Position numbers and translations under genes: made by a program
The notes under the pieces: generated by a model
Database searches by the model: none
Seen by the model: only the letters and a program-made list of their open reading frames with translations
Told to the model about the DNA's origin: nothing
Origin: Diabrotica undecimpunctata
Taxonomy: Eukaryota; Arthropoda; Insecta; Coleoptera; Chrysomelidae
Direction of reading: 5' to 3'
Assembly (NCBI RefSeq): GCF_040954645.1
Contig: NC_092810.1
Coordinates: forward strand, 14,184,377 to 14,248,376
Length of the DNA stretch: 64,000 nucleotides
Part shown: positions 35,671-49,418 of the stretch, in pieces
Numbering within the stretch: position 1 is the stretch's first letter
Layout: each line of letters begins with the position of its first letter

Positions 35671-37735
35671 TTATCTTCTTGACAATATCTCTCCATTTTT
35701 TCCTGTCTCTAGTTCTTCCTCTCCATTCTCTGACTCCTTCCCTTTGGAGGTCTTCTTCAACTTCTTGCAGCCACTTTGATCTTGGTCTCCCCTTCTCTTT
35801 CTTCCTCCTGGATTCCATTCTATCATTGCGTATGTCACTGCCTCATCGCCTGCTCGCCAAATGTGACCTAACCATCTAACTCTGCATTGCTTTATTTTAG
35901 TTAAGATGTCTTCCTTAAGTTCTTCCTTAATTTCTGCATTTGTTCTGCTTCTATATTCATTTTGCTCTGTTCTGATTGGTCCTAGTATGGTTCTCATAAT
36001 CTTTCTCTCTGCTATTCTTAAGTCTTCTTCATATTTTTTAACCATCGTCATTGTTTCTCCTGCATATAATAATATTGGCCTAATTATGGTGTTATAAATG
36101 CTTATCTTACTTTTTTTAGTCAGTGTTTTGCTTTTAAGTAATCTTTTGTTTGCAAAATAAGCTTTATTCGCTGCTAATATTTTTCCTTTAATTTCGGATT
36201 TCCTTTCTCCGGATTTACTTATTGTAATTACTAGGTATTTGAAGTATTCTACTTCTTCAAACTCAGAACTTCCTATTTTGATTTTTTATTTCATTGGTTT
36301 TTTCCCTAATCTCAATATTTTTGTCTTTTCTTGATTTAGTCTTAGCCCCATTACCTCCCCTTTCTCTCTTATTTCTTCTAGCATTTCTTTCATTATTTTT
36401 CTGTTCTTTGCAAAAATAGCAATATCGTCTGCATATGCAATTATTTGACCACCTCTTGTTCTGAGATTTTCTTTATTTATATTTCGTAGTACATATTCTA
36501 ATGCTAGATTAAATAGCGTTGTTGATAAGGCATCTCCTTGTTTCATCCCTTTATTTATACTGAATTCCTCTGTCTCTCCTCTTTATGTCTTTATGCTAAT
36601 TTTTGTAGTTCTTATTGTCATTTCTATTAATTTTCTGAGTTTTTGTGGAATTTTTAATTTTTTAAGTGCTATCATTAATCCGTTCCTTTTAATTGAATTA
36701 AATGCCTGTTTGAAGTCTATGAATAACATTTTCAATTCTAATTTATACTCGTTTGCTTTTTCCATTATTTGTTTTATTGTGTGTATTGCATCTATTGTAG
36801 ATCTTCCTTCTGTGAATCCACATTGGTACTGTCCTACTGTCTTCTTTGATAACCTCTTTTTTATTATTGATGTCAATATTTTATATGTTGTATTTAGTAA
36901 CTTTATTCCTCTATAATTTTCACAGATTTGTTGGTCTCCCTTTTTATGTACTGTTATGATCTGCCCTACCTCCCAGTTCCCTGGCATTTTCTCTTCTTTC
37001 CATACATTTTTCAATAGTGCCAGTATTTTTCCTCTTAGTTCCCTTCCCCCGTATTTTATTAGTTCCATATTAATTCCATCTTTACCAGGGGCTTTTCCAT
37101 TTTGACTTCTCTGTATTACTTCATCCAATTCCTCTAAGGTTGGTTCTTTTGAAATTTCGATGTCTACTTCATCTACTTCATCTGCTTCTTTTTCGTGCGC
37201 CGTTTCCTCCTCGTTATGCATTTCTTCTTCTGTTGTTTCCTCCGTCAAGAGCTCTCTGTAGTAATCTCTCCATACTTGCTTGTATTCTTGGTCCTCTGTT
37301 ATCACTATTCCCTCTCTATTTTTTATTCCGTTTGTTTTGCCCTTGTATTTTTTGTTTTGTTCTTTAATCTTTTTGTAAAAACTTTTCGTATTTCTGTTTG
37401 TTCTTTCCCGCTCTATTTCCTGCATTTTTTTGTCTACCCATCTTCTTTTATTTTGCCTTATCACATTTTTCATATTCTTCTCTGTCTTCCTCTTTTTCTG
37501 TTCTTAGCCATTTATTTCTGGCTTGCAATTTTTTTCCTGTTATTTCTCTACATTCTGGGTTATACCATCCGTTTTTTGTTTTAGACTGACTTTTACCTAT
37601 CTGCATATTTGCACCTTCTTCTACTGATTTTTTGATCGTCTCCCATTCTGTGTTTATATCTTCTGCTTTATATTTCTCTTTTATTTGAACTGTTACTGCC
37701 TCTTCATATTTTTTTCTTACTTCTTCATTACTCAT
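35671..37735 (-). pseudogene. reverse transcriptase of family 2 non-LTR element
   Basis: Pieces in order: linker (37735-37448), then fingers and palm start (37473-36583) with NGKAPGKDGINMELIKYGGR, HKKGDQQICENYRGIKLLNT, GQYQCGFTEGRSTIDAI and LFIDFKQAFNSIKRN (first Asp). Next is MKQGDALSTTLFNLALEYVL and IIAYADDIAIFAKN (YADD) in 36546-36286. The end (36051-35671) has VRWLGHIWRAGDEAVT. Frameshifts near 37460 and 36580 and stops near 36285 separate the pieces. The protein is collinear with its family but not translatable. Confidence 0.82.
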
Positions 37736-37784
37736 TTTATTGACATTCCACTTTTTATGTTGGTTTTTTTGTTTTGTTTCAATT

Positions 37785-38329
37785 TTAACTTTTTGTCTTA
37801 TAGAACGTTATTACATCTTTTATTGACGATTGTTCTCGTTTATTAATTAATATGTGATCAATTTGACTATATGTTTTCTGATCTGGTGACCTCCATGTTA
37901 TCTTATGTATTTTAGGGTGTTCAAATTTTGTTGAGCTTATTAACAAATTTGTTCTTGTTGCTAGGTTACATAGTCTTTGCCTATTGTCATTCGTGTTTTC
38001 GTGTATTGTATGCTTTCCTGCAATTTGTTGTAAAAAGTCCTCTTTTCCAATCTGGGCGTTGAGGTCTCCTAGTACAAATATGACATTTTCTTTGGGTATT
38101 TTTTCTATCTCCTCTTCGACCCTATCATAAAAGATTTCTTTTTCGTCTGCATTGCTTGTTTCTGTGGGGGCGTATAAATTCAAGACTGATATATTAAATG
38201 GTTTGCTGTTGACTCGAACATAGGCCATCCTTTCGCATATTAGCTTGAAATTTATAACTTTCTTTCTTATGTGCCTTAGTATCATGAATCCCACGCCTTT
38301 CTGCCCTTGCTTCTTTCCTCCTGAATATA
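37785..38329 (-). pseudogene. APE-type endonuclease of family 2 non-LTR element
   Basis: The frame contains GKKQGQKGVGFMILRHIRKK, ICERMAYVRVN, ISVLNLYAPTE, NVIFVLGDLNAQIGKE (GD-N block), RQRLCNLATRTNLLI, KITWRSPD and SQIDHILINKREQ. These are the central and C-terminal blocks of the endonuclease that nicks the target. The N-terminal third is missing through 5' truncation. An intact version should continue into the reverse transcriptase; a stop at about 37785 and a frame change break it from 37735 on. Confidence 0.8.
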
Positions 38330-38668
38330 TCAACAAATAAGGTATCTTAAAAACGAACCAAAAAAAATTATGTAAAATATACAGCACAGGAAGTGGGTTT
38401 GTTTCATGAGGTTGATTTAAGCAAGAAAACCAAAGGCCGCTCATCATCATCTACTGTAATGCACAACCTAGATGCTCTGTATCCAAATGGGAGAGCAATA
38501 ACGAAAGAAAAGAAAAAGGATTTAATGGATTTATTTAAGTTTATATAGCCTTCCACAGCTTTTATTCTGGATTAAAGGATAGTTCCGCTGCATTAGATGA
38601 GGGCTCAGAAAAAGCAATTATACATGAAAATTAAAAATATGCACTAGAATAAGTTTTTAGCTAATTAG

Positions 38669-41540
38669 TAGACTTCGGCAAATATGCAAATAAAAATGTA
38701 GAAAATATGCGCATAAATATGCACGTGTTTACCCGAAAATATGCAAATATTTTACAAAATATGCATACAAATAAATAAAAAAATCGTAAAATAGTAACAA
38801 TTTTATTTAAAAAAAAAAGTGTACATAACTAAATATTTCCTACTATTCATTAAGATTTACATTTATTGTAAGTAACTACATCATTTTTATGTATGAATAA
38901 ACTTATTTAGAATTATGGTAACAATAAATGACCAAGTGGTGTTCAAAATTTTCTAACAAAAACTTGTGGCTTCTGTCTGAGTACATATATTTATATATGG
39001 AAAAACTTCGTTCAACATCAACTGATGTAACGGGAGCATTTTTCAAACTAACCAAAACATTTGGTTCTAAATTAATTGTTTCCGAAATATTTCCAGCTAG
39101 AACACTGACTACTTCAGAAAGAATATGGTAACCTTTATTTTTTTCCATAGTAGCTTCAAATTTTTTTAAAATATCTTTTCCAATATTACCTCTAACGTTC
39201 CGACAACATGACGCAAATTCTTTTGTTAATGCTGTACTTTCGAACAATGACAGTTTTGGTGATTCTAACTGAGTAATTGTTTTTTGAACAAAACTAAAAT
39301 TTGATTTTATAAATGAAAGTTCTTGTTGAAGCAAGTTACTCTGAAAAGTTTGTTTAGAATCCAAAAGAGATTGGGAACTTTCATCTGTTAACGTATCAAT
39401 TATGTTCTTTATTTTAACAAAATGATCTGCATAAAAATTAGCTGCTTCTAACCATGTTCCCCATCGCGTTAAAATAGGTTGTGGTGGAAGAAGAATGAAT
39501 TCTTATAGGAGATTTAAGAAATACTTTTTTGACACTGGATATCATGGTATTTACAAGAGGAAACTTTTTTCGTATTTCCTCTGCAACTCTGTTTAATCCA
39601 TGCGCTACACAAGTAACATGTATTAAATCTGGGAAAAATATTTTTAAATTTTGTCCTGCTTTCACCATATAAGGAGCAGCATCCGATAAAATAAGCAGTA
39701 ATTTATTAGAAGGAATAGTTGTCGGAAGAAAAAAAGTTGCTAATGTTTCTTGTATAAAACGCGAAATTGTTAAAGCATTTGTTTTCTCAAGTTGCTGGCA
39801 TGAAATAAGATGAGATTTTGGTAAGGTATCTTCTTTAAGAACACCAATCAATAAATGAGCAATATACTTTCCTGAGGAATCAGTGGTTTCGTCTACAGAT
39901 ATGTAAAAATAATTATCTGCAATTTCTTCCTTAATATTAATTAACACCGACGAGTATAGCCCGTTCACATTATTTCTTCTTAGAGACCGATCACTTGGAA
40001 CATTAAGTTTGCAATATTTTTTTAGAAACGAACTAAAATTTACATTTGCTAATTTTGAAAGCAGTATGTTTGCAGACACTAATGCGCGACACAAGTCTTC
40101 ATTAAAAGTTTCTTCCTCATCTAATTTTTTTGAAGTAGATTGGAAACATTTAGCCATTGAAGTTTGATGTTTTCCTCCTATTTTTCCTTTTTTTGCAATG
40201 TGTGAAGCAGTTCTCACATGTTGGTCTATCTGAAATTTCTTCTCACATGCTATCTATAAATAAAAATAAAAACCTTTATTTTAACCCAACCTTTAAAATA
40301 TAAAAATATACAAGGTGTTTTTGGTTAATCAAATAACTGGTTTGGAAAAAAAAACACTCGCTAAGTGTTTTAAATGCAGTATTAATCCACAAATTAGTTT
40401 TTGTTACTAACCATTAGTACATCATATAACTTATTTTAAAATTCAACAAAAGTTTTTTTTTTTGTTAATTCAATTACAATAAAAATAATTGTGTTTTAGA
40501 ATAGCTGACTTCATAAAAAAAAGTAAAGGTGAAAAATTTTTCTAAATACACACCATTGTATTGTACCATGGACAATTTTTTCTCACTTAAGGAAGCTATT
40601 TTTCATTTAAAAACAACCTACGAGTACTAAATTTCAAGTAAATACGTTTATTGGTTTTAAAGTTATTGTTGTTAGTAACTAAAAGAATTTAGTTTTTTTT
40701 AATTTTAACACCCTGTATCTCGAAAAGTAAATAAGTTTGACCCCTCATTAACTATATCGTTTTGTTCAATTTTTCTAGAAGTATCTACAGTCAAACGTTG
40801 TAAGTGTCACTTGGAAACACCTTGTATGTATGAAATATTAGATATTTAATAGAAAATATTAGATACTTACAATTTTGCCACAGACTAAACAGTAGATTTT
40901 TCCCATATCCATAGACAGCTCTTTATAAGGTTTAATCCAAGTTGAAGCACTGGTTGTTTTAGGCATTATAAAATCACAATCTTCCTTTTTGTTACGCACA
41001 ACGAGTGTTTACGCTTTGAATATCAAAACAAAAATGATTTACAAATCTGAGCATCAAATTAGAAATGTTTAGGTACCTAATTCAATAAACTGGGAGATTT
41101 TGGAAAATCCCTAAATTAGGAACAAAACTATTAGCCGTTTACCTGCTGTTAAGATACAATAAATTGTAGATAGATTTGGGGATTAGATCATAAAATGCAA
41201 ATGAGCGAACCCTTAGCGATTATCCAATAACTGAATGCCTCAGTGACCGAGACTTTCTAAGAATGTTGAGGGCTACTTAAATTGATCTGCTTTGAAATTG
41301 TAAATGTTTTGTACCTGTAGAGATTACGTACTTAGATCATTTCTTGATTAAAATGACTACAAAATTTTATACAAGAATTGAAATAAATTGGTATTTTTAA
41401 AAATTTTCAAATACAGTATAAAAATCTGAACTTTTATGCACTTTATGCATACTTTTATACAAATATGCCAAAATATGAAATATTTGCATAAAATATGCAC
41501 AATATGCAAAATATGCAATATGCATATTTGCCGAAGTCTA
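38669..41540 (-). mobile_element. hAT element, copy 2, with perfect 8-bp duplication
   Basis: Same TIRs as copy 1 (TAGACTTCGGCAAATATG). Perfect CTAATTAG duplications lie at 38661-38668 and 41541-41548. The 2872-bp element is visibly some 98% alike to copy 1, including the MITE in the intron. It was inserted just after the end of the unnamed DDE-like gene. The perfect duplication suggests insertion later than or about the same time as copy 1. Confidence 0.93.
38903..40966 (-). pseudogene. hAT transposase, copy 2, frameshifted
   Basis: Exon 1 (40871-40966) and exon 2 (40253 down to 38903) match copy 1. A 26-bp deletion near 39499, where copy 1 has the bases encoding LYKEMLPNIP, shifts the frame: the first open piece ends at about 39438 and the C-terminal half is open again from about 39364. 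In exon 1 the finger reads CLVC instead of CSVC. No functional transposase is expected, but the element could move if another copy supplies the enzyme. Confidence 0.9.
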
Positions 41541-41548
41541 CTAATTAG

Positions 41549-42879
41549 TTAACAATTCGTTTTCTGTTTATCTTAACTTTTGTTTTGGACAATTTACTTG
41601 TTTTAGTTTTCTTTATGGCAAATGTGCCTAAACATAGCTTAATACGCAAGTTTCTTTAGAAATATATATTTTTGTAACGGCAAATGCGCCTATATTTTTA
41701 AATACAGAATTAGAATAATAAAACTTGGGTGAGATTTTTCCTTAAATGTTGTTTTAAGACATTAGCTTTTTCCCTAAAAAAAAAAAATAAAGTGTTACAT
41801 TTTTTTATCATAAAAATTGTATTTTTATTTGAAGTTAACTTTGACATGATTTATCACAAAAACTCCACTTTGTGGCTTAGTCACCTTTGCCTCTGAGCCA
41901 CTTAACTTATTTTAGGAGCAAACTTGTATTTTGCGTCGATATGACTCACAGCTCTTTGGTCCATTACCTCTACATAGTATGGTATGATGATATTTTTTAG
42001 ATTCTAAGTCCATTACCAATCGTTAACCTCTATGTATTTAAAATTTTTTTAGAAGTAATTTATATCCGAAGTAAGATACGTGCCACACAGTTTTTTGTAA
42101 AATTTATTTTTATTTATAAATATTTTATTTCTAAGTTTAAATTTAATATGTCACTGTTTCTTTTTTCTGCATGTATAATATTGTGATTTTTCGTTCAAAA
42201 CAAAGTATTATCTTCACTCATACAGCGCTGATGATTATTGCAAACCTTTGCTACAAAATACATAATACTTTAGAGAGTTAATGCGCGCAAATCTGCTTTG
42301 GTCAAAACTTTGTTTTAAACTTTCTAACCCCATTCAGTGTTTGTGTTATTTCCCAGCTCCGTCAGATGTACACTAAAATCGTATTAGGTATCAAGCAATT
42401 ATAATTAATTTTTATTGAGGGATTTATTAGACGGAAGTTCGTGTTCTATACAAACCCTACAAATTGGGTTTCGTGAGTTCATCCAGTTATGCGAGAAGGA
42501 ATATCTAAGAGAAGTTTCATACTTTCCTTCATTTTGTAGTACTGGAGTTTCTAAATATCCTAAAGATGTTATTGAGATATAATTCTTTTTGATATACTTA
42601 TTTTAGATTTTTGTTGAAATAAAAATGCAAAGGAGGTTACTAAAATGGCACTTAGGCACATAAAAAATCTTTGGAGGCTTTAGATAGAACCTTACAAGAT
42701 CTTCGGAGCAATCATTCACCCATTTGGTGGCGCAATGATTTTATTAGCAGGATTATTATATTTTCGTCAAATATTGCCAGTGATTCCACGATCAACGCCA
42801 GCTGATGAACTCAATGCATGTTTAAAGTCCTCCAATTTGTGAAAACATGTATTACACTTAAGCAAGAATATGCATGTCG
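41549..42879. other. spacer of the inverted repeat, no gene seen
   Basis: AT-rich. Two short look-alike segments (GGCAAATGTGCCTA at about 41618, GGCAAATGCGCCTA at about 41680) occur. On the minus strand, around 42690-42820, a frame reads ALIVESLAIFDENIIILLIK but has no family I recognise. Confidence 0.4.
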
Positions 42880-43455
42880 AGTTGCAAAATGACCAATCTG
42901 GAGACATATTCTCTAAACAATTCGTTGACATTGGTAATGGCAAATTTCCTATAGATAGTGAATTTTAAGCCATTCAACTTTTTCGTCAGTTGTAGTAACT
43001 TTTCTATTTGTTATCTTATTATTAAGGGCCACTAAAAAACTAGTGAATTCATTGTTTTGACCTGGAATTTTGGATTTCTTTTTTGGCCGATTGAATAATT
43101 ATGAAAACACAATCATCGGGGTCAAAAATTCGATCATGGTATTTTCTCTCCTTTGAAATCAACCAAAAATCTCGATCGCGTGTATTAAAACTATGTCCAG
43201 ATACAAAAAATCTTTGTTCTGTAACTTTGAGTGACGATTTACACTTTTGAAGGTAATTTCTTAACATTAAATCCACCTTTATATTAAGTTCCTGTCCCTC
43301 ACAAGCATCGCTATACAAAACCAGATATTCGGTTGGGTCAGGCACCTCAAGATGGTTTTAAGCATAAAGCTATCTCTTGAGCTCCTCGGGATACGACATT
43401 TTCAGGCCAAACATGCATGTGTCCCGTTTTTGTGACTTTGTAGCATTTGCAAATT
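42880..43455 (-). pseudogene. copy C of the unnamed DDE-like family (mirror of copy B)
   Basis: The minus strand shows [71 protein letters not shown] (43345-43049). After a frame change come NNEFTSFLVALNNKITNRKV and [13 protein letters not shown] (to about 42960). It retains the stretch deleted from copy B. It ends where the right inverted-repeat arm ends; the C-terminal part of the gene is not present beyond. SDACEGQ here has the family's expected Asp-containing block. Confidence 0.75.
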
Positions 43456-45492
43456 CTTTGAAATAGATATATTGAAATATATTGAAATCCTCGCGTACGT
43501 ATTAAAAGACAAAATAATTGTTTTAATTCCTCTTAGCGTCGCCAAGTAAAATAAACCATTTTAGAGTTGTTTATATTTCCTTGGTATTTTCTTTGGTCGA
43601 TACCGCTTTTAGGATATTCTACGTTTTTAAATAAATATTCCAGTTAATATGTTTTGTTTATGCTAAATTAAGCGAATGAGTTTAAAAGAATATTAGATCA
43701 CTCTCGCTGAGGCGGGGTCACGAGCGGTGGGCCTCAGCGTTATGTCCAAAATTCTACGTCGAATTTGAAAGTTTTCTGTGTTGTTCCTTCTCATAAAAAA
43801 TGTGTAGCAGTTTAATCAGTTTAATGGTTCAGTTTCAGTTTAAGTGAGGTTAGGAAGGTTATTTCTATCCTCGTTTTGTTTCTCTCTGGTTGTCATCCCA
43901 GGCTTTGTCTGACTTGGTCGTGTTCAGAGATTTCCAATCCAATTCTACCCACAGAAAATTTAATAGATCCAGTTCCCGACCCCAGACATTACGCAGAGTG
44001 AAATACAAGTAATAATAACAATGTGCAAAGATTCAGCGGACCTATTGTATGTGTTCTGTCAGTGAAAGGTATTTATTATTACGAATCTTCAAAAAATTTA
44101 AGCTTGCGCTTTTATATAGCCAATAATATTTCGAGTGACAAGGTAAATAATATTGTAAACAACTAGAGAAAATTGCTTTGTTTTTCGGCTACAATAAACC
44201 AAAATATAAAGAGTAACGACACGTAATATTTTAAACTGATTATATAATTACATTACTTATATAACTGTTATTTTTATGGGGCTTACAAAAAAAGTAGAAG
44301 CCAGCTATTGAATTTGGTTTTAAAATATTTAGTTAAAATTATCATAAACAAGTATAAACAGGTCAAGAGCACGAACATATTTAGTACGTAATAATTTGCC
44401 ACTTTCAAATCTAGTTATGGGGATTCTTAATTAACGGGATCTGCACTGGACTGCATTGAAACATGACGTTAATTAATACATTTGCAATCTGGTTTGTTGA
44501 TGTTTCTGGAGGAACCGTCAATACAAGTTCATTGAAATTTCAAATGTAGTGTTCATCAATACTGATTCGCAGGCATATATCAATATGCTCCGAAGTTTCT
44601 TCACTTCTGCTACGGATTACCAATTCGTAACTTGAAATTATAGCGTAAAATTAAGCTGAATATGTTGTTGCTGTCGGTATTGTATTTAGTAATTTATTTG
44701 TCAGGTAAGGAATCACCCAATACGTTTTTTTGTAAAAGGTTTCTATTCAAGCATTAGCTGATTTATAGATTTGTAAACACTAAAAATTAATTATTGAAAA
44801 AAACAACATTTGTTTTTTTTTTATTTTATAATATTCCATCACTGGACTATGTGAGTCTTCCACTATGCGAAGTAACGATACAGGTCATTTTCCGGCAGCC
44901 TGTTAAGTAACTGCGCCTATTTTTGTTTTACGTCCTCTAGTGACCCTTATGTGGGTTCCTTTCAAATAGAATTTGATTTTAGAAAACCAGTAAAAGTCGC
45001 ACAGTGCTAAATCTGGGTAATAAGGTGGGTTTTCCATGATTATGATCTGTATTTTTCCAAACAGTACGAATAATAAGTTAATTGTTAAATATTTAATGCT
45101 AATACTTGGTACTAAATAATAGTTTACTTTTGACCTTATTTACACACTAAACTACTTTTATATATCAAACTAAGTTTTATCCTTATTCTTATTTGTTTAA
45201 TCATTATTCTTATGAATGACTATTTATTCGATATGAATGACAGTGATAGCGATGACAGTAATAGCGATGATAGACAAGATGATGATGTGATAATGTAAAA
45301 ATCGGTGAAAACAAAGTGCCAAATCCGAAATTATGTAAGTGAAAAGTCCGGAAAAAAATGAAAATAAGGCAATAGTGCGATAAATAATGCAAAGTAAGTG
45401 TTGTTATTATTTACATGCCAATGAAAGAAAAGTTGCACTTGTTTTTTATCTCATCCAAAGTTAAATCTTATCTAAAGCGTTAAATAAAACGC
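42959..45492 (-). repeat. right arm of the 2.45-kb inverted repeat
   Basis: Reverse-complement partner of 33032-35462. It is slightly longer because it keeps about 50 bp of the DDE-like gene and has about 40 bp extra near 43825-43865. The two arms and the spacer total 12.46 kb, or roughly 6.7 kb without the two nested elements. Confidence 0.85.
44805..45052 (-). pseudogene. mariner transposase C-terminus (right-arm copy)
   Basis: Mirror copy of 33478-33722: the minus strand reads NPPYYPDLALCDFYWF near 45025 and LPENDLYRYFA near 44885. It shares the lesions of the left-arm copy, so the relic was already dead when the arm was duplicated. Confidence 0.75.
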
Positions 45493-47555
45493 CTTTCCCT
45501 CGTACATTCTCTTATATATATTAATATTTAAAAATTCTAAATACCTTACAAAAAGTATTGTTATTACAACAAGTTGCTCTATTTTTCAATACAAGCTTAT
45601 TTAGTTTATCTCAGCATATAATTAAAGTATTGTTAATATAAAGTAGCCAATCCTACCACTCCAACAACAGTTTATTCAAAGTCAAACTTTAGTACAGCCA
45701 TTCGCTAGTTCTCTTCCGTCTTAATAATTTGCAATGTTTCAATTACTGTTTTATCTTATTGTACATTCACACAATTTGACCTCAAGTACGTGTAAACTTC
45801 TCCCAACTTCTGCAAACTTTCCAGTTTGCCCATAACTTCATATTAAGTGGTCACTAGTGCTATATGACATCTCGTTTATAAATCCAACTGTTGCAAGTGC
45901 TACTCTTGAGACTAATATCCATTTAGATTTTTATTAGACAATGTGTAAAATTTCTAATTCTTAATGTGAATCATAGTTTACATATGCACAAATGCATATT
46001 TTAAAGTATAATAAATTTAAAATAACTTAGAGAAATATCAATATTATAGATTCTTTCAGTTTAATAATGGCATTAAACCAACTCTACTATGATCATTCAC
46101 TACTACTTCTAGTTAAAAAGGAACTTAAATATGCAGAAAATATAAAGAGAATTTTATGTGGGAACCGTCACACTAAAATCGAAGGTAATGTGGTTCTAGA
46201 CAAAACTAGCGGACCCGACAGACTTCATTCTGTCAAATAGATTTGGAATGTGCCAGTTTATTTTTTTACTTCTCCTGAACAGAACCATCACCATGATAAT
46301 AGGGCGATGTGTAAGGGTCAGCTCGGGTGACCTAAGTATCTTCGCTTCCACGAACTTTGGCCACCCTTTTGGACCCACTAAAAACCCCGACTGGGATGTC
46401 TGCCAGAGGGCTTCAAACTAAGAGGGGAACTTAAGGTTCAAACCTGATTGAAAAATAATCTAAAGGGATTGTGGGAACCTTAAGGTAACAAATATTTAAA
46501 AAGTAGGTGCTTCAATGACAAAACATAGAGATAATTAATTATTTAATTTTAAACCTTTGGTTTCAGTTAATCTGTAAACCTCTTTTATTCACACCGATAT
46601 ATGTTTGCTGATCATAGATTATTTATATACATCTATACCAGTATAATATCCAACTAGTAGTATAGTACGTGAAATATCGGTTTTAATTGCTGCTTTGCTC
46701 ATTTTAAACAATAGGTTGTGTATAATTAGGGTAAGCCGAAAAAGTATTATTTTTTTTTTATTTCGAAGTTGTAAATAGCACGTAATGGTTGGGAATTATA
46801 TACACAAATAAAAAGAAAAGAAGTATTAAAATAGGTTTAAATCTTGCGTTGGTTTCACCACATATTAGTTCGTTTATACTACTATTCTTACTGGGTGATC
46901 TTAACCCTTATTCATGTTTCTCGTATGTATTAGCTCGTTGAGATTTGTCCTTAAATATTTGCAAATATTTCACCTATTGGAATATTTGCTTTGATGGCAT
47001 TGAACTTATCTGTAAAAATGGATAATCACCGGTGTTTAATTAATCTAGCACAGAAAATCCCTTTCTAAATCTCTATGAGTTTACCACGGTAAACGCACAT
47101 CAAACGCTAAATAAATGTTTGTTGTTAATAACAATCCCAGTAATGACAAGCACGCTTCCATTGAGACCTGTTTGTATAGCATAGGATTAATTAAATTAAT
47201 AGTTTAATTATCAAAAAGGTTAACAGATTTGAGGGATAAACTGGGATAGATTTAAGGGAATTTTTGATTAAAATTCGTTTTTATTGTGAATTTTTAATTT
47301 AGAGGTTGTTGTATAAAAATTAGAAAAATGAACAAATTACTTTTAATATCCCATTTTTTTAATAAAGATTATTCTAAATTTCTATATAGTTATTATATCT
47401 TTATCGGGTATTGACCACATTTTTATTTAATATCATTTTCTTTTTTTTTCTATTCGGAATCATTTATGAAGTGGAAATCAAAACGTCACAGATAACATAT
47501 TTTTAATTAAAACATGAACTTTATCTTCGAAAGACATAATATACTGCTTAAACAG
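45493..47555. other. no gene seen
   Basis: AT-rich sequence outside the inverted repeat. Around 46140-46440 GC content rises (GTTCTAGACAAAACTAGCGG and onward), which looks like a repeated element I cannot name. No coding region is supported. Confidence 0.4.
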
Positions 47556-47745
47556 CTGTGAAATTATAAAAAAAAATAGATGCAGACAATTCAATGCAAG
47601 ATCAATTGTTTTATGCCTTTTCTCTTGACTTGCAGAAAGCTTTCCTTTTTCCCGTTTTATATAACAATAAAACACTGAAAACTTTGTTTTCAAAACTTAC
47701 ACAAAATTTATTTTAAATTCTTATCACTACAGCTGTTTCGGCTAA

Positions 47746-49418
47746 TTGCCTTTCTTAAGTGACCTGTTTTTGGCATGGGTTTACGCTTTATATCCTTTCT
47801 CTAATCCTATTAGTAAAAATTCCTGTTACAAAGAGAATAAAACAGCCATTTCAATTAAAAATAAATCAATAGAAAACAACATAGTGTTTACAAAAGCAGA
47901 CAAAGGTAACACTACTATTGCTATAGATAAAATAGAATATAATAACAAAACAACAGAATTTTTAAATAATCAAAACATTGAAACGTTACACAAAGATCCA
48001 ACAGAAAAGTATCAACAACAAATTAAGCTAGCGTTAGAAAATTCAGAATAAATAGTAAATCCAATAGAACAGAAATACCTCAGTATCATGAACCCACAGC
48101 CTCCTAAATTATACTCTTTCATCAAACTACACAAACCGGATCACCCAATAAGACCTGTAGTGTCTTTTTATACAGCTCCTTCATATAAACTTTCAAAAAA
48201 ACTGTTAGAGATTATTTTAGAACACACTAAATTTTCACCTAAATTTACCATAAAAAATACAATAAAACTAGTTAATAAAATACAACATTTTCAGTTACCT
48301 AACAACTCCAGATTAATTTCATTTGACGTAAAAAATCTTTTTCCTAGTATCCCTCCTACAGAAACTTTTATTCTAGTAAAAAACCTTTTAGACCAAAATA
48401 GTACAAATCCCATCATTACATCTGAAATTTTACATCTTCTTGAAGTTTGCATAAACCAGGACTATTGAATTTAATAATGAATTATATACAAATAACAGTA
48501 CAGGACTTATAATGGGCAATCCTCTAAGCCCATTGCTATCAGATATTTTCATGGATCATCTAGAGAACAAGATTTCAAAACATCCCATATTCAAACAATT
48601 TTTATATTGGAGGAGATACGTAGACGACGTACTGGTATGTTTCACAGGAACTAACAGGCAACTCGACCAATTTTTATCGTATATTAATTCTCTTCATAGT
48701 CATATTGAATTTACAATAGAAACAGAACAAAATCAATCCATAAATTTTTTAGATTTAAAAATTACCAGACTTCAAACATGACTTCTCCATATTTCATAAA
48801 CCTACCCATACTGACACGACTATTCACAATTCATCATTCCATCCCACACAACATAAACTGGCAGCCTATCATAGTATGTTACATAGATTAACAGCAATTC
48901 CTATGTCTAAATACAATTTTGAGACAGAATTAAATATCATTAAGCAAATAGCAGTAAAAAATGGATACAACGAACAAACAATTAATAAAATATTAAATCA
49001 AAAACTACACAAGAAAGCCCTGAACTTAGTATTTCCACCACCAGAGAAAAAACCCAGTACCTTCTGCTCGATTACATATATAGGCAAAATATCAACAAAA
49101 ATAGCCAAACACATAAAAAAGAAAGAAATAACACCAGCTTTCAGAACAAATAACAACCTAGGCAAATATAGTAAAAACAACAAGAGCCAACATAAAAAAC
49201 ACTTACACAGTGGTGTGTACAAACTTAAATGTGGCGACTGCATAAAAACTTACATTGGGCAAACAGGTAGAAATTTTAATAAAAGAATAGCCGAACATAA
49301 AAGGGATTTCAATAATAGAAAAACAGATTCTACATACGCACTTCACCTTCTAGATCATAATCATTCTTTTAATGACGAATTTAAAATTCTACACATTCAA
49401 AATAAAGGCCTTTGTTAG
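47746..49418 (+). pseudogene. Penelope-type RT plus GIY-YIG endonuclease
   Basis: Pieces in order: 47746-48051 with NNIVFTKADKGNTTIAIDK; a stop; 48052-48468 in the same frame with PPKLYSFIKLHKPDHPIRPV and RLISFDVKNLFPSIPP (first catalytic Asp). After a frameshift, 48512-48781 has MGNPLSPLLSDIFMDHLENK, RRYVDDVLVCFTGT (YVDD) and INFLDLKI. After another shift, 48785-49418 ends with SGVYKLKCGDCIKTYIGQTG, RNFNKRIAEHKRD and DHNHSFNDEFKI, a GIY-YIG domain with its CxxC. One stop and two frameshifts are all the obvious damage. The pair would nick DNA and prime reverse transcription. Confidence 0.9.

Noticed and set aside
37195..37584. 129-codon plus-strand frame, Phe-rich
   Set aside because: Antisense of a lysine- and glutamate-rich linker of the non-LTR reverse transcriptase.
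45210..45392. 60-codon minus-strand frame also present in the left arm (33132-33314)
   Set aside because: Its repetition is due to the inverted repeat; the sequence is His/Tyr/Phe-rich without a known domain.
46140..46440. GC-richer segment with GACAAAACTAGCGGACCCG
   Set aside because: Probably a repeated element, but I could not identify termini, promoter boxes or coding blocks, so no type is assigned.
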